Below, in pieces: positions 55,306 to 64,000 of a stretch of 64,000 nt of DNA (positions are counted from its first letter, which is position 1; every line of letters starts with the position of its first letter). The position numbers and the translations under genes were made by a program. The DNA comes from Clostridia bacterium (GTDB lineage Bacteria > Bacillota > Clostridia > Oscillospirales > Acutalibacteraceae), in the NCBI GenBank assembly GCA_017407705.1, contig JAFQWA010000013.1, positions 41,732 through 105,731 of the forward strand, given 5' to 3'. The notes under the pieces were generated by a model. It was not told where the DNA came from and did no database searches. It was given only the letters and a program-made list of their open reading frames with translations.

Positions 55306-56499
55306 TCAGATCTCCAGGTTAGAGGTTTGCTCAGCAACGGTAACTATTCTCTTAATACCGCGCTTTTTAGCATACTCCACCGATTCCTCAAACGTATCAA
55401 AAACACTGCTTTCCACAGTCTTGCCCTGATTTGCAAGGCTGTCGCAATAGTTCAGTGCTTTAAGCTCATATCCCTTTTCTGCAAACACCAGCATATCCGG
55501 AGCAGTGGTCTTACTTATCTGACCGCTCTGCAACAGTATTTCTGCCATAGCATCGTTTTGCACCGCAAAGCCGATAGCCGCCATATTAACACCAAACTTG
55601 CTCAGCAACTCATCGTATCTGCCGCCTGACAAAACGGTAATACCCGAACCTGCAATATATCCTCTAAACAGCACACCTGTATAATAGGTGTTGCTGTGGA
55701 CAAGTCCCAAATCAAGATAGATGTTATCCTTAAGTCCCAATTCCTTTAAGGATGAGAATATGTCACCTAAGTAGCTGAGAGCGTCACCGCAGATATCACC
55801 GCAAAGCTCTTTTGCTTCACTGAGTACGTCCTCACCGCCAAACAAATGGGGCAAACGCTTTAATATCTTTGCCACCTTCTGATTTTTAAGACCTAAAAGC
55901 ACGTCGTCTAAAGCGGCATAGCACTTAGTTTCAATTAAACTGCGAATGGTTTCTATTGTTTGCTCATCCTCATCCAACTCACCGATAAGTGACTTAAACA
56001 CCCCTGCGTGACCAATCTCTATTTTAAAATCGTTAGCACCGCAACGGGAAAGGGATTGTGCTGCAAGCACCAATATCTCTAAATCAGCACGTTTACCCTG
56101 TGCACCCAGCAGCTCAACGCCCGACTGAGTGATCTCATCTCTGTGTCCGTGTAAGCTGTAATTGGAGTTGTAAACGCTTTCGGTATAGCAAAGTCTTAAG
56201 GGCAACTGCTCATCCTTCAAACGGGTTGCCGCAAGTCTTGCAATGGGCATAGTAATATCAGGACGCAGCACTAAAAGTCTGCCTCGGTTATCGCAAAGCT
56301 TATACATTTTTTCAACAGGCATCTGCTCACCATCAAGGGCAAATACATCTAAAAATTCCAAAGTAGGAGTGACCACCTGATGAAATCCACGATGTGAAAA
56401 AAGTCGCATAAGACGGGAATTTATTTCATTTAAAGCTTCGCTCTCCTCAAACAGATAATCACGAAAACCTAAAGGTGTTATCTTATTGTTTTTTTGCAT
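55306..56499 (-). CDS. hisZ: ATP phosphoribosyltransferase regulatory subunit
   Basis: HisRS-like protein that pairs with short HisG and confers histidine feedback. 397 residues. Synthetase-like motifs are VVTPTLEFLDVF, LRPDITMPIARLAAT, RLCYTESVY and SGGRYDELLSKFG. The anticodon-binding domain of true HisRS is replaced by a short C-terminal domain. It is the first gene of the his operon with a near-consensus promoter upstream. Confidence 0.94.
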   Translation of the reverse strand: MQKNNKITPLGFRDYLFEESEALNEINSRLMRLFSHRGFHQVVTPTLEFLDVFALDGEQMPVEKMYKLCDNRGRLLVLRPDITMPIARLAATRLKDEQLPLRLCYTESVYNSNYSLHGHRDEITQSGVELLGAQGKRADLEILVLAAQSLSRCGANDFKIEIGHAGVFKSLIGELDEDEQTIETIRSLIETKCYAALDDVLLGLKNQKVAKILKRLPHLFGGEDVLSEAKELCGDICGDALSYLGDIFSSLKELGLKDNIYLDLGLVHSNTYYTGVLFRGYIAGSGITVLSGGRYDELLSKFGVNMAAIGFAVQNDAMAEILLQSGQISKTTAPDMLVFAEKGYELKALNYCDSLANQGKTVESSVFDTFEESVEYAKKRGIKRIVTVAEQTSNLEI

Positions 56500-56530
56500 A
56501 ATATTACCTCTTTCACTTTAGTGCGCTACT

Positions 56531-56559
56531 ATGATAACATATTAAACTGATAATGTCAA
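56531..56559 (-). promoter_or_regulatory. Promoter of the his operon
   Basis: Minus-strand TTGACA (complement of 56554-56559) and TATCAT (complement of 56531-56536), 17-base spacer. The leader is only about 25 bases, with no room for a T-box or attenuator. Confidence 0.8.
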
Positions 56560-56567
56560 CACATTTA

Positions 56568-56597
56568 TGTAAAAAGCACCTGACTATTGCCAAGTGC
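56568..56597 (-). terminator. Terminator of the racemase gene
   Basis: Minus-strand AGCACTTG pairs with CAGGTGCT (8 pairs including one G-T, loop of 8), positions 56574-56597, followed by TTTTTAC. It separates the racemase unit from the his promoter. Confidence 0.8.
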
Positions 56598-57676
56598 TAA
56601 ATCAAAGCTCTTTCAACTGCAGTGTCCACCATAAGGACGTTCACGTCACAAACGGCTTTATCACCAATCCTAACGTCACTGCCTGATACATCAATAAGGG
56701 TGTACTGATTGCCTACCCTGCCCAAAACGTTATAGCTTTTACCGTTTATCTTAACAACGGGCTGTTTTTTGTAGCCACGAATATCGTGATATACACTTCT
56801 GATAACATCAATAAAACGGAAGCTGTCGTTTTGTCGGGTCAGACCCAAGCCCTGACGGTAACCCAGTGATATTACAGCGGCAGTAACATCGGATTTAGCA
56901 CGGTACAGCATAGAATAACCTGATGTCTGCCCCTTTTTAAGTGTTGTTATGTCAACCACATCTGCTTCCATGAAACCAACTTTTCTAAGAGGCAGCGCTG
57001 TTTTTGTAATAAGTCTGCCCACCAATGCGGAGCCAACACGCACTGCATCCAGTCTTGTGTCGGGGAATCTTATGGCGGCACAGGAATTGGCTATATGACG
57101 CATTCCCACGTCAATGCCCCTATCCTGCAAATGCTTTACTGCCTGCAGGAATTTATCCAGCTGCACTTTAGTCTGATTATATTCCTTTTCAAAGGACAAA
57201 GCAAAATGAGAGAAAATGCCCTCATATTTTATGCCCTTTACATTATATATAGCTTCAAGCTCATCAACGGCATCGTAACCTGCACCGAATCTGCCCATAC
57301 CGGTCTCAACCTTAACGTGGGCACGGACATTATAATCACCCACCGATGTAGCCGTCATAGCACACTGCTTGGATGTAACGGTAAGGATAACGTTGTTTTG
57401 GAGCAGTTTTTTCAGTATATCCTCATCATAAACCGGTGACATCAGCAATATATCCACATCACTGTATCCCAGTTCACGTATCTGTAACGCTTCAATGGGC
57501 TCGGAAACAGCAAAAAATCTAACGCCGTTTTCATACCAGGCTTTAATGGCATATTCCATAGAGATGCCGTAGCCGTTGCACTTTACAACAGCGATTACGG
57601 GAGTTTTAACGTAATCAATAACTGACTTAACGTTAAAATCAATATCCGATTTTTTAACCGTCATCCGATTTTGCAT
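56597..57676 (-). CDS. Alanine-racemase-like PLP protein
   Basis: 359 residues, fold type III. PLP lysine Lys32 is in AVVKCNGYG, the variant of AVVKANAYGHG. VKVETGMGRFG, FSHFALS and RLDAVRVGSALVGRL fit the alanine racemase family. The C-terminal domain has SLGYRQGLGL where typical enzymes have VGYADGY, so the Tyr context differs. Catalysis and the amino acid used (Ala, Ser or other) are uncertain. It is the last gene of the DUF1846-FemX-racemase unit. The FemX neighbour suggests a role in cell-wall amino acid supply. Confidence 0.85.
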   Translation of the reverse strand: MQNRMTVKKSDIDFNVKSVIDYVKTPVIAVVKCNGYGISMEYAIKAWYENGVRFFAVSEPIEALQIRELGYSDVDILLMSPVYDEDILKKLLQNNVILTVTSKQCAMTATSVGDYNVRAHVKVETGMGRFGAGYDAVDELEAIYNVKGIKYEGIFSHFALSFEKEYNQTKVQLDKFLQAVKHLQDRGIDVGMRHIANSCAAIRFPDTRLDAVRVGSALVGRLITKTALPLRKVGFMEADVVDITTLKKGQTSGYSMLYRAKSDVTAAVISLGYRQGLGLTRQNDSFRFIDVIRSVYHDIRGYKKQPVVKINGKSYNVLGRVGNQYTLIDVSGSDVRIGDKAVCDVNVLMVDTAVERALI

Positions 57677-57690
57677 AAAAGCATTCTCCG

Positions 57691-58713
57691 TTATCTTAAA
57701 ATCTTCTGTGCCAGATCCACTGCCTTTTTAATAAGGGGCTTAAACACTATTTCAGTTTCACCGATAAACTCGATCATATCTCCTGAAAAGCCTTTTTTGA
57801 AGCGGTATAATCCGTATAAGGGGTTATCAGGACTGGTATCGCCTGAAACACCACGAAAATCATAAATCCTGCACTTTTTCTCCAGTGCCCACAGTATCAT
57901 ATGCCACTGCAGCAGATAGTTTGGCATAACGTTTCTGTGCTGATTGGAGCTGGCACCGTAAAGGTACCACACCTTATCACCGTAGTAAATGGCAATGGTG
58001 GCGGCGATGGTTTTACCATTAAGCTCTGCTACGTAAAGACGCAGATTTTCCTCAGCCATACAGTCATACATATGCTCAAAATAGGAAAGGGGTCGGATAT
58101 TGAAATTATCACGCTCACCGGTTTCCTGCATTATCTCGTGGAATCTGGGCAGATCGGATTTGTCGCCCAAACGCACTGTAACTCCCTTACGTTCAGCCAA
58201 ACGCAGATTGTAACGGGTCTTTGAGTGGAAATTGTCAAACAACTCCTGCTCGGTTTTATCCTGAATATTCAGTCTGAACACAAATCGGGGCTGAATACCG
58301 TCAAAATTCTTGCCGGTTTCTTTAAATGTAAGACCTGCTTTTTTTGCAGTTTCTATAAAGGTTTCATCACCAATCTCAAATCCGGGATCGGCTTTGAATA
58401 TATAAGCGTTTTTCTCCTTAGCAAGTGCCTTCACACCGCTTATCAAATCACACAAGCCCTCTGCCTCATCAGAATCACAAACGGGGCCACGGGGTGCATA
58501 TAAAAATGTATATGGTAAATGAGGAACCTTTCTGATAAGCACCAGCATAGCCGCTCTTATCTTACCGCTGTCATCACGGCTGACTATTCTCACACTGTCC
58601 CATTCTTTTTTTACGCTTGACCATACACTGGCCTGCAAAAAATTGCAGTTGGGATGAGCAGACACAAACTCCTCATACTCTTTGGTTTTATCATTTAAAA
58701 TAAACTCAAACAT
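57691..58713 (-). CDS. FemX/FemAB-family peptidoglycan bridge aminoacyltransferase
   Basis: 340 residues made of two GNAT-like domains and probably a helical arm. The N-terminal FLQASVWSSVKKEW is a FemAB hallmark. FHSKTRYNLRLAERKGV lies at the domain junction, with YLYGASSNQHRNVMPNYLLQWHMI and GLYRFKKGFSGDMIEFIGE towards the C-terminus. It would transfer an amino acid from aminoacyl-tRNA to lipid II in the cytoplasm. Which amino acid cannot be told from sequence. It lies 14 bases before the racemase-like gene. Confidence 0.92.
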   Translation of the reverse strand: MFEFILNDKTKEYEEFVSAHPNCNFLQASVWSSVKKEWDSVRIVSRDDSGKIRAAMLVLIRKVPHLPYTFLYAPRGPVCDSDEAEGLCDLISGVKALAKEKNAYIFKADPGFEIGDETFIETAKKAGLTFKETGKNFDGIQPRFVFRLNIQDKTEQELFDNFHSKTRYNLRLAERKGVTVRLGDKSDLPRFHEIMQETGERDNFNIRPLSYFEHMYDCMAEENLRLYVAELNGKTIAATIAIYYGDKVWYLYGASSNQHRNVMPNYLLQWHMILWALEKKCRIYDFRGVSGDTSPDNPLYGLYRFKKGFSGDMIEFIGETEIVFKPLIKKAVDLAQKILR

Positions 58714-58730
58714 TAAATAGCTCCGTTTCG

Positions 58731-60215
58731 TTATTTTTGGTAAAGGTTATCGGTTGCGTAATGGGGCTCACAGGTAATGTTTATTTTCAGCTTTCTGAAA
58801 GCATCCTCATCGGAAGCCCTGAGCATAACGGTGGAATGAGCGTCACAACTGATAAGCTCACTTAATTTTGATACAGCAAGCTGAACAGTGGGGTTAGTGG
58901 CGGCGCAGATGTTTACTGCAATAAGCACCTCTTCCAGATTCAAGGTAGGATCCTTTATGTTAAACACACTGCGTTTCATATTCATAATAGGCTCTAAAAC
59001 AATGGGAGAGATAAGGTGCAAGGAATCGGGCAAATCAGACAGTTCCTTTATAGCATTAAGCACCGCACTGCAGGAGGCACTCATTAAATGAGTGGTCTTG
59101 CCGGTGATGACTCTACCGTCTTTAAGCTGCAAGGCAACGCAAGGAACACCCGTTACATCAGCCTTTTCTCTTGCAGCGGCAACAGTTTTTCTGTCGGTCA
59201 CCGAGCTACCCACTTTTTGCATCAGCATCTCGATCTTCTTAACAGTTTCAATATCGGTTCTGCCAAGCTTCACATCGCAAAGGCTCTTATAATATCTTCT
59301 GATGATCTCCTCTTTAGCAGCCTCTCTCACCTTTTCATCGTCAACAATGCAGTTACCTGCCATATTAACGCCCATATCGGTAGGTGATTTATAGGGGCAC
59401 TCCTCACCTGTTATCTTATCCAAAATACGCTTAACCACAGGGAACACTTCAACGTCACGGTTGTAGTTAACGGTAGAAACGCCGTAAGCATCCAGATGGA
59501 AGGGGTCGATCATATTAACGTCGTGCAGATCGGCGGTTGCGGCCTCATAAGCAAGGTTAACGGGATGGTTAAGAGAAATATTCCAGATGGGGAAGGTTTC
59601 AAATTTAGCATAACCCGCTTTAACTCCACGCTTATACTCGTGGTAAAGCTGTGAAAGGCAGGTAGCAAGCTTACCGCTACCGGGACCGGGAGCAGTAATA
59701 ACCACCAGCGGACGGGTAGTTTCGATATAAGGGTTAGCACCGTAACCCTCGTCACTTACGATAACGTCAACATCAGTGGGATAGCCCTTAGTAAGGGTAT
59801 GGATATAGGTCTTCTCACCCATATTCTGCAGTTTTTTGATAAACACGTCTGCAGCAGGCTGACCCTTATACTGAGTTACAACAATGCCGCTTACATATAT
59901 GCCCAAAGCACGGAGATTATCAATAAGACGCATAACGTCAGCATCGTAAGTAATGCCGTAGTCAGCACGGATCTTGTTGCGCTCAATATCAGCGGCGTTG
60001 ATACAAAAGATGATCTCAGCCTTGTCTTTAAGCATACAAAGCAGCTTGGTTTTTGCATCACTTTCAAAGCCGGGAAGCACACGGGAAGCGTGGTAATCGT
60101 CAAAAAGCTTACCGCCGAATTCCAGATAGAGCTTATTATCAAACTTGTTAATACGCTCAATTATCTTTTCTCCCTGAAGCTGTAAATATTTCTCGTTATC
60201 ATAAGATTTTATCAT
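58731..60215 (-). CDS. DUF1846 protein
   Basis: 494 residues, soluble. Motifs of the DUF1846 family are [22 protein letters not shown] near the N-terminus, the P-loop-like [20 protein letters not shown] at about residues 171-190, and [13 protein letters not shown]. The function is not established; the P-loop-like stretch suggests nucleotide binding. It is the first gene of a unit with FemX and the racemase-like gene, divergent from proS. The ribosome site is weak. Confidence 0.9.
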   Translation of the reverse strand: MIKSYDNEKYLQLQGEKIIERINKFDNKLYLEFGGKLFDDYHASRVLPGFESDAKTKLLCMLKDKAEIIFCINAADIERNKIRADYGITYDADVMRLIDNLRALGIYVSGIVVTQYKGQPAADVFIKKLQNMGEKTYIHTLTKGYPTDVDVIVSDEGYGANPYIETTRPLVVITAPGPGSGKLATCLSQLYHEYKRGVKAGYAKFETFPIWNISLNHPVNLAYEAATADLHDVNMIDPFHLDAYGVSTVNYNRDVEVFPVVKRILDKITGEECPYKSPTDMGVNMAGNCIVDDEKVREAAKEEIIRRYYKSLCDVKLGRTDIETVKKIEMLMQKVGSSVTDRKTVAAAREKADVTGVPCVALQLKDGRVITGKTTHLMSASCSAVLNAIKELSDLPDSLHLISPIVLEPIMNMKRSVFNIKDPTLNLEEVLIAVNICAATNPTVQLAVSKLSELISCDAHSTVMLRASDEDAFRKLKINITCEPHYATDNLYQK

Positions 60216-60246
60216 ATTAGCACGACCTATACCAAAAAATTATAAT

Positions 60247-60275
60247 ATTATCTATAATAGAATACCATTTTTCAA
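60247..60275 (-). promoter_or_regulatory. Promoter of DUF1846-femX-racemase
   Basis: Minus-strand TTGAAA (complement of 60270-60275) and GATAAT (complement of 60247-60252), 17-base spacer, 30 bases before the start. Confidence 0.6.
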
Positions 60276-60366
60276 CGGCTTTTTCAATGATAAAATTCAA
60301 ATACGCAGCTATTTTTTTGTTTTTTTGTAAATTTTAACAACTTATTCTAAGAACGTAAAAAAGATG

Positions 60367-60395
60367 TTGAAAATAGAAAGATTGTAGAGTATAAT
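60367..60395 (+). promoter_or_regulatory. Promoter of proS
   Basis: TTGAAA (60367-60372) and TATAAT (60390-60395), 17-base spacer, about 38 bases before the ATG. Confidence 0.75.
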
Positions 60396-60432
60396 AAATT
60401 GAATATATTTTTTTATTTATATGGAGGAAACT

Positions 60433-61871
60433 ATGGCTGACAATAAAAAAATGGTGGACCAGATCACTTCTATGGATGAAGACTTTGCCAAATGGTACAC
60501 TGACATAGTAAAAAAAGCCGAGCTGATCGAATATACCAGTGTTAAGGGATGTATGGTAATCCGTCCTTACGGCTATGCTATATGGGAGAACATTCAGAAA
60601 ATTTTAGATAAAATGTTTAAGGATACAGGCCACGAAAACGTTTGTATGCCTATGTTTATCCCCGAAAGCCTGCTTCAAAAGGAAAAGGATCACGTTGAGG
60701 GCTTTGCTCCCGAAGTTGCCTGGGTAACTCACGGCGGTAGCGAAAGCTTGAAGAGCGTTTGTGCGTTCGTCCTACATCCGAAACTCTTTTCTGTGAGCAT
60801 TACGCAAATATTATCCACTCTTACCGTGACCTGCCTAAGCTGTATAACCAGTGGGTTAGCGTTGTAAGATGGGAAAAAACCACCCGTCCTTTCCTGCGTT
60901 CAAGAGAGTTCTTGTGGCAGGAGGGTCATACTATCCACGCTACTGCAGAGGAAGCTATCACCGAAACAGAAAAAATGCTTAACGTTTACGCAAGCTTCTG
61001 TGAGGATGCACTGGCTATCCCCGTTGTGAAGGGTAAAAAGACTGAAAGTGATAAATTTGCAGGTGCTGTTTCAACTTATGCTATCGAAGCCTTGATGCAC
61101 GACGGTAAGGCTCTGCAGGCAGGTACATCCCACTATTTTGGTGACGGCTTTGCAAAGGCTTTCGACATTCAGTTCTCAGATAAAGAAAACAAACGTGCAT
61201 ATCCCCATCAGACCTCTTGGGGTGTTACTACCCGTCTTATCGGTGCAGTTATTATGACTCACGGTGATGACAACGGTTTGGTACTTCCCCCTGCTATTGC
61301 ACCTATTCAGGCAGTAATTATTCCTATTGCTCAGCATAAAGAGGGTGTTTTGGAGAAAGCAAACGAGCTGCTCAATTCACTTCAGGGAAAATTCAGAGTT
61401 AAGCTTGACGATTCCGACAACAGCGCAGGCTGGAAATTCTCACAGTATGAGATGAAGGGTGTGCCTGTCAGAATTGAAATGGGTCCCCGTGATATTGAAA
61501 ACGGTGAATGTGTTCTGGTTACACGTCATAACCGTGAAAAGACAGTTGTTAAGCTGGATGAGCTTGAGTCTGCTATTGAGAAGAAACTGCAAGAGGTACA
61601 CGACGGTTTGTATGAAAAAGCATTGAAAAACCGTGAAAACCGTACCTACGCTTGCCATAGCATAGATGAGATCAATCAGTCATTGGTTGAAAAGGGTGAC
61701 GGATTTATCAAGGCTATGTGGTGTGGTGACGAAGCTTGTGAGGATGAGATCAAAGAGAAAACCGGCGTAAGCTCACGTTGTATTCCCTTAGAGCAGGAGC
61801 ATTTGAGTGACGTTTGCGCTTGCTGCGGTAAACCTGCAAAATATATGGTTTACTGGGGAAAAGCATATTAA
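60433..61871 (+). pseudogene. proS: Proline--tRNA ligase, interrupted by a one-base frameshift
   Basis: Class II ProRS of the archaeal/eukaryotic-like type without the editing insertion. ATG 60433 has GGAGG five bases upstream; the frame open from 60421 includes that site. The first frame gives residues to about GGSE at 60744. The rest ([15 protein letters not shown] onward, with motif 2 [11 protein letters not shown]) is in the next frame from about 60747. At 60741-60747 the sequence reads GAAAGCTT where GAAAAGCTT would restore one 479-residue protein, so one A is missing from a run of four. The C-terminal zinc cysteines and YWGKAY ending are intact. A sequencing or assembly error is the simplest cause, because the enzyme is essential. 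Confidence 0.9.
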
Positions 61872-61899
61872 ACTATTTTAACAGATAGGTGGTTTAAAG

Positions 61900-62430
61900 A
61901 TGTCAAAATTATATAAATTACTTTCAGCTTGCCTTGTGGCAGTGTTTTTAATAAGCTGTCTGTCGCTTATATCTATCGCCGAGGAAGTTCCCACTGAAGC
62001 CCCTACCACATCGGCTTCCTTGTCTGAAACAGGATCCGAAACCTCTACCTTAGAGCAGCCCACAGGCTCCACCGGTGAAGACCCTACCGAGAGTAACACC
62101 TCTGTCAGTGAGGAAACTACCACTTTAGAGCCGATTGAAGATACTACTACGGTTATTTACAGTGTGAATATGTCCACCACTGAATACACAGAAAAAAACG
62201 ATACTCCCCGTTACACCACCAAGAGAACCACCACAAGAAAGTATGATTCTCTTACCAAAACCACCAAGGCAACCAAACCCACCAAACCCACCACTGTTAA
62301 AAAGAACGTAACTGACTACGGCAGCGCCACCAATAAGTACATTTGGATCCCCATTACTTTAATGATACTTTCTGCCGGCGGTCTGGTAGCAGTAAACACA
62401 ATAAATTATAAAAAGAAACATCAGAAATAA
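61900..62430 (+). CDS. Secreted Thr/Ser-rich protein with C-terminal membrane anchor
   Basis: 176 residues. A signal peptide (about 1-27, LLSACLVAVFLISCLSLI) is followed by a low-complexity stretch rich in Thr, Ser, Glu and Pro. A basic Lys/Thr repeat region (TTKRTTTRKYD, KTTKATKPTKPTT) comes next, then a single membrane helix (about 148-168) with a short basic cytoplasmic tail. It looks like a wall-spanning stalk. The Cys in the signal region (ISCLS) is not a good lipobox. No family recognised. AGGTGG precedes the ATG, 28 bases after proS. Confidence 0.75.
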   Translation: MSKLYKLLSACLVAVFLISCLSLISIAEEVPTEAPTTSASLSETGSETSTLEQPTGSTGEDPTESNTSVSEETTTLEPIEDTTTVIYSVNMSTTEYTEKNDTPRYTTKRTTTRKYDSLTKTTKATKPTKPTTVKKNVTDYGSATNKYIWIPITLMILSAGGLVAVNTINYKKKHQK

Positions 62431-62436
62431 ATGATT

Positions 62437-62466
62437 AAACCGATGCCTTATTGGCATCGGTTTTTT
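62437..62466 (+). terminator. Terminator after the Thr-rich protein gene
   Basis: ACCGATGCC (62439-62447) pairs with GGCATCGGT (62453-62461), followed by six T. Confidence 0.9.
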
Positions 62467-62539
62467 GTTACTAAAAATGGGAATATTACAAAAAATCAAG
62501 GGGAAAATTATAAGGATAACCGCAAAAAAGGATGATCTT

Positions 62540-63073
62540 ATGCTCCCTATTTTTTTATACGGCGATCCCTGTGACACAACTGCAAAAGACCTAAGCAAAG
62601 CCTTAAGGGCGTTTGGCTCGGTAATACACATAACCTCGAGCGGCATACATCAGCAGGGTGCAGACAGTCAGTGTTTTTTCATTTGCGAGACCGCTCCGAA
62701 AAACATAGATATGCCCTTTGGTATTGCTGTTATAAAAAACAAAATATTTAAAGATATGCAGTTGAATATCCCTGCCCACTTCCCTGTTATCGTCAGCTCC
62801 GATAATAAAACGGCATTGTCTATGCTTCAAAACTCACCGCATCCTATAATCACCTGCGGAATGTCTGTCACCGACACTATCAGTATCTCCAGCAAATGTG
62901 AAACGTCGGCGTCGGTAAGTCTGCAACGGAGCTTTCGGGATTTTCACGGCAATATGGTGGAGGAATGTGAGATACCTATAAAGCTTAACTGCCGTATCAG
63001 TGACTACGCTATATCAGTGGCGGTAGCGGTGCTGTTGCTTTGCCGTGGCGGTACCGACGGCATTTGTTTTTAA
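62540..63073 (+). CDS. Conserved-looking protein of unknown function
   Basis: 177 residues from ATG 62540, chosen for AAAGGATG seven bases upstream. The frame is open from 62465, but the earlier ATG (62477) has no ribosome site and lies beside the terminator. It is an alpha/beta protein with two parallel segments (FLYGDPCDTTAKDLSKAL and IVSSDNKTALSMLQ). A glycine/serine-rich ITCGMSVTDTISISS stretch and SLQRSF follow, faintly recalling a Mur ligase-like or Rossmann sheet. The C-terminus is hydrophobic (AISVAVAVLLL). I do not recognise the family. It sits just upstream of a spore protein gene. Confidence 0.6.
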   Translation: MLPIFLYGDPCDTTAKDLSKALRAFGSVIHITSSGIHQQGADSQCFFICETAPKNIDMPFGIAVIKNKIFKDMQLNIPAHFPVIVSSDNKTALSMLQNSPHPIITCGMSVTDTISISSKCETSASVSLQRSFRDFHGNMVEECEIPIKLNCRISDYAISVAVAVLLLCRGGTDGICF

Positions 63074-63193
63074 TTTGAAATTACCTGATTTTTAAAGTTT
63101 TTCTGGCAAAAATTTTCACAAATAATCCTTATTTGCAGGATAACAATAATAAGGCAAACGCAATAAGTTTTTTGCAAAAGGAGTGAATTAGAA

Positions 63194-63385
63194 ATGTCAA
63201 GAAACGGTTCTTTGGTACCTCAGGCAAGAGAAGCACTTGATCGTTTTAAGATGGAAGCTGCAAGCGAGGTAGGCGTTAACCTTAAAAACGGTTACAACGG
63301 TGACTTGACCGCTCGTCAGGCTGGTTCTATCGGCGGACAGATGGTTAAGAAAATGATCGAGTCTTACGAGAACAATATGAAGTAA
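63194..63385 (+). CDS. Alpha/beta-type small acid-soluble spore protein
   Basis: Coats and protects DNA in the dormant spore. 63 residues. EALDRFKMEAASEVGV contains the protease GPR recognition region, with the cleavage site within MEAASE. NLKNGYNGDLTARQAGSIGGQMVKKMI is the family's second signature, here read as the run at about residues 29-55. AAAGGAG precedes the ATG. I could not define a sigma-G promoter in the 120 AT-rich bases upstream. A strong terminator follows. Confidence 0.95.
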   Translation: MSRNGSLVPQAREALDRFKMEAASEVGVNLKNGYNGDLTARQAGSIGGQMVKKMIESYENNMK

Positions 63386-63415
63386 GCTATTGCTTTATAA
63401 ATTGCATCCTATAAA

Positions 63416-63447
63416 AGAAGCGCTTCGGTAATAACCGAAGCGCTTTT
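63416..63447 (+). terminator. Terminator after the SASP gene
   Basis: AAGCGCTTCGGT (63418-63429) pairs with ACCGAAGCGCTT (63434-63445), followed by T residues. Confidence 0.92.
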
Positions 63448-63511
63448 GTTTGAGTGATAAGGTGTGAGCGTTGGTTGTGTGAATTGTATTCACATCGATG
63501 AGTGGGAAAAT

Positions 63512-63535
63512 GGGGCGGGGTTAAATGCCCGCCCC
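63512..63535. repeat. GGGGCGGG hairpin element
   Basis: GGGGCGGG (63512-63519) pairs with CCCGCCCC (63528-63535) around GTTAAATG. It is GC-rich in an AT-rich gap and followed by AGAACCGTCCCCTG (63560-63573). This resembles short dispersed clostridial intergenic repeats and is similar in style to the element at 22926-23066. Confidence 0.5.
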
Positions 63536-63582
63536 TTTGGTTGTTTAGTCGTTAGTAAACAGAACCGTCCCCTGTCTTATTT

Positions 63583-63993
63583 TTATGTGTTATTTTTTGT
63601 CTTATGTTTTTTCAAGCTAATTACACTTGACAAAACCGGTAGCGCAGCAAATATCAATGATACAACAATAAATAATATGTCTAAAACAATTCGAGATGGA
63701 TGTATTCCCGACATAAGCAATTTAAACTCAAAAATCAAGATGTATACAGAAAAGGCAAACAGTCCAACACCTACAATAGCATTGATAATCTTAAAAATTA
63801 TCATGGCCTTTCCATAATCTTTAAAAGTCACGCTAAATATTAAAATGGTAATTATAAAACTAATGCCGGCGTGAATTAATGAATTTATGCTTATCTCATA
63901 AGTCAAAAAATCAGCAAAAATTATAGCTAAAGAGCACCATAACATTAAAGGAATAGAAAAAATTAAGGAAATATACTTTGAAATTTTTACCAT
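63583..63993 (-). CDS. Small four-helix membrane protein
   Basis: 136 residues with four hydrophobic segments (about 7-27, 39-56, 66-90 and 100-125) and a basic tail (KKHKTKNNT). No family recognised. The ATG at 63993 is seven bases from the window edge, so its ribosome site cannot be checked and the true start could lie outside. The region is more AT-rich than most of the window, which may mean recent acquisition. Confidence 0.6.
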   Translation of the reverse strand: MVKISKYISLIFSIPLMLWCSLAIIFADFLTYEISINSLIHAGISFIITILIFSVTFKDYGKAMIIFKIINAIVGVGLFAFSVYILIFEFKLLMSGIHPSRIVLDILFIVVSLIFAALPVLSSVISLKKHKTKNNT

Positions 63994-64000
63994 ATTATCA

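Noticed and set aside
63074..63193. Sigma-G promoter for the SASP gene
   Set aside because: No convincing pair of sigma-G -35 and -10 elements at proper spacing could be fixed by eye.

Overview
The window is about 64 kb of chromosome from a spore-forming, low-to-mid GC Firmicute, most like an Oscillospirales/Ruminococcaceae-type Clostridium. The reasons are: a SpoIIE phosphatase and an alpha/beta-type SASP; two T-box leaders; paired GlgC/GlgD; a LexA box of the Gram-positive type (GAAC-N4-GTTC) before recA; strong AGGAGG-like ribosome binding sites; several TTG/GTG starts; and mreB-mreC-mreD-mrdA-minD-mgsA gene order. There is no rRNA, tRNA, CRISPR array, transposase or integrase. It is mostly core metabolism and cell biology. 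All family calls come from reading motifs, without database searches.

Layout. 1-5570 (+): cell-shape and division genes mreB (cut by the left edge), mreC, mreD, mrdA, minD, and the methylglyoxal synthase mgsA. 5592-8961 (+): a T-box leader reading as aspartate-specific, then hisS-aspS. 9060-9173: a three-hairpin intergenic element. 9256-10485 (-): a lone URO-D-family gene. 10656-11769 (+): a promoter, an unassigned structured leader and a CorA transporter. 11800-15031 (-): nadA-nadB-nadC. 15191-19498 (-): glycogen synthesis glgB-glgC-glgD. 19821-21407 (+): a GH5 enzyme without signal peptide. 21449-22741 (-): an NlpC/P60-LysM endolysin-like protein plus a phage-type holin. 23069-25387 (-): spoIIE. 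25610-30384 (+): galK-galT, eno, azlC-azlD.

30409-33660 (-): a cysteine T-box leader driving cysE-cysS and a pfkB-family sugar kinase. 33660-37310 (-): recA-recX-rimO-pgsA behind a LexA-type box. 37411-43790 (-): an unusual run of a second mreB-like gene, a lipoprotein, a response regulator, a sensor kinase, a DUF1385 protein and prmC. 43866-47138 (-): a small membrane protein, recD2 and comF. 47291-48796 (-): a membrane-anchored G5-M23 peptidase. 48974-56499 (-): a histidine operon hisZ-G-D-C-B-A-I-E that lacks hisH and hisF and continues into a zinc phospholipase C-like gene and luxS. 56597-60215 (-): DUF1846, a FemX-like transferase and an alanine-racemase-like gene. 60433-63385 (+): a frameshifted proS, a threonine-rich surface protein, an unknown protein and a SASP. 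63583-63993 (-): a small membrane protein at the right edge.

Themes. Envelope growth recurs: Mre/PBP2, the second MreB with a two-component pair, M23, FemX/racemase and PgsA. NAD and histidine synthesis are encoded nearly complete. Aminoacyl-tRNA synthetase genes are controlled by uncharged tRNA in two places. The least explained pieces are the corA leader RNA, the mreB2-lipoprotein-two-component cluster, the holin/NlpC pair, the HisH/HisF gap and the proS frameshift.
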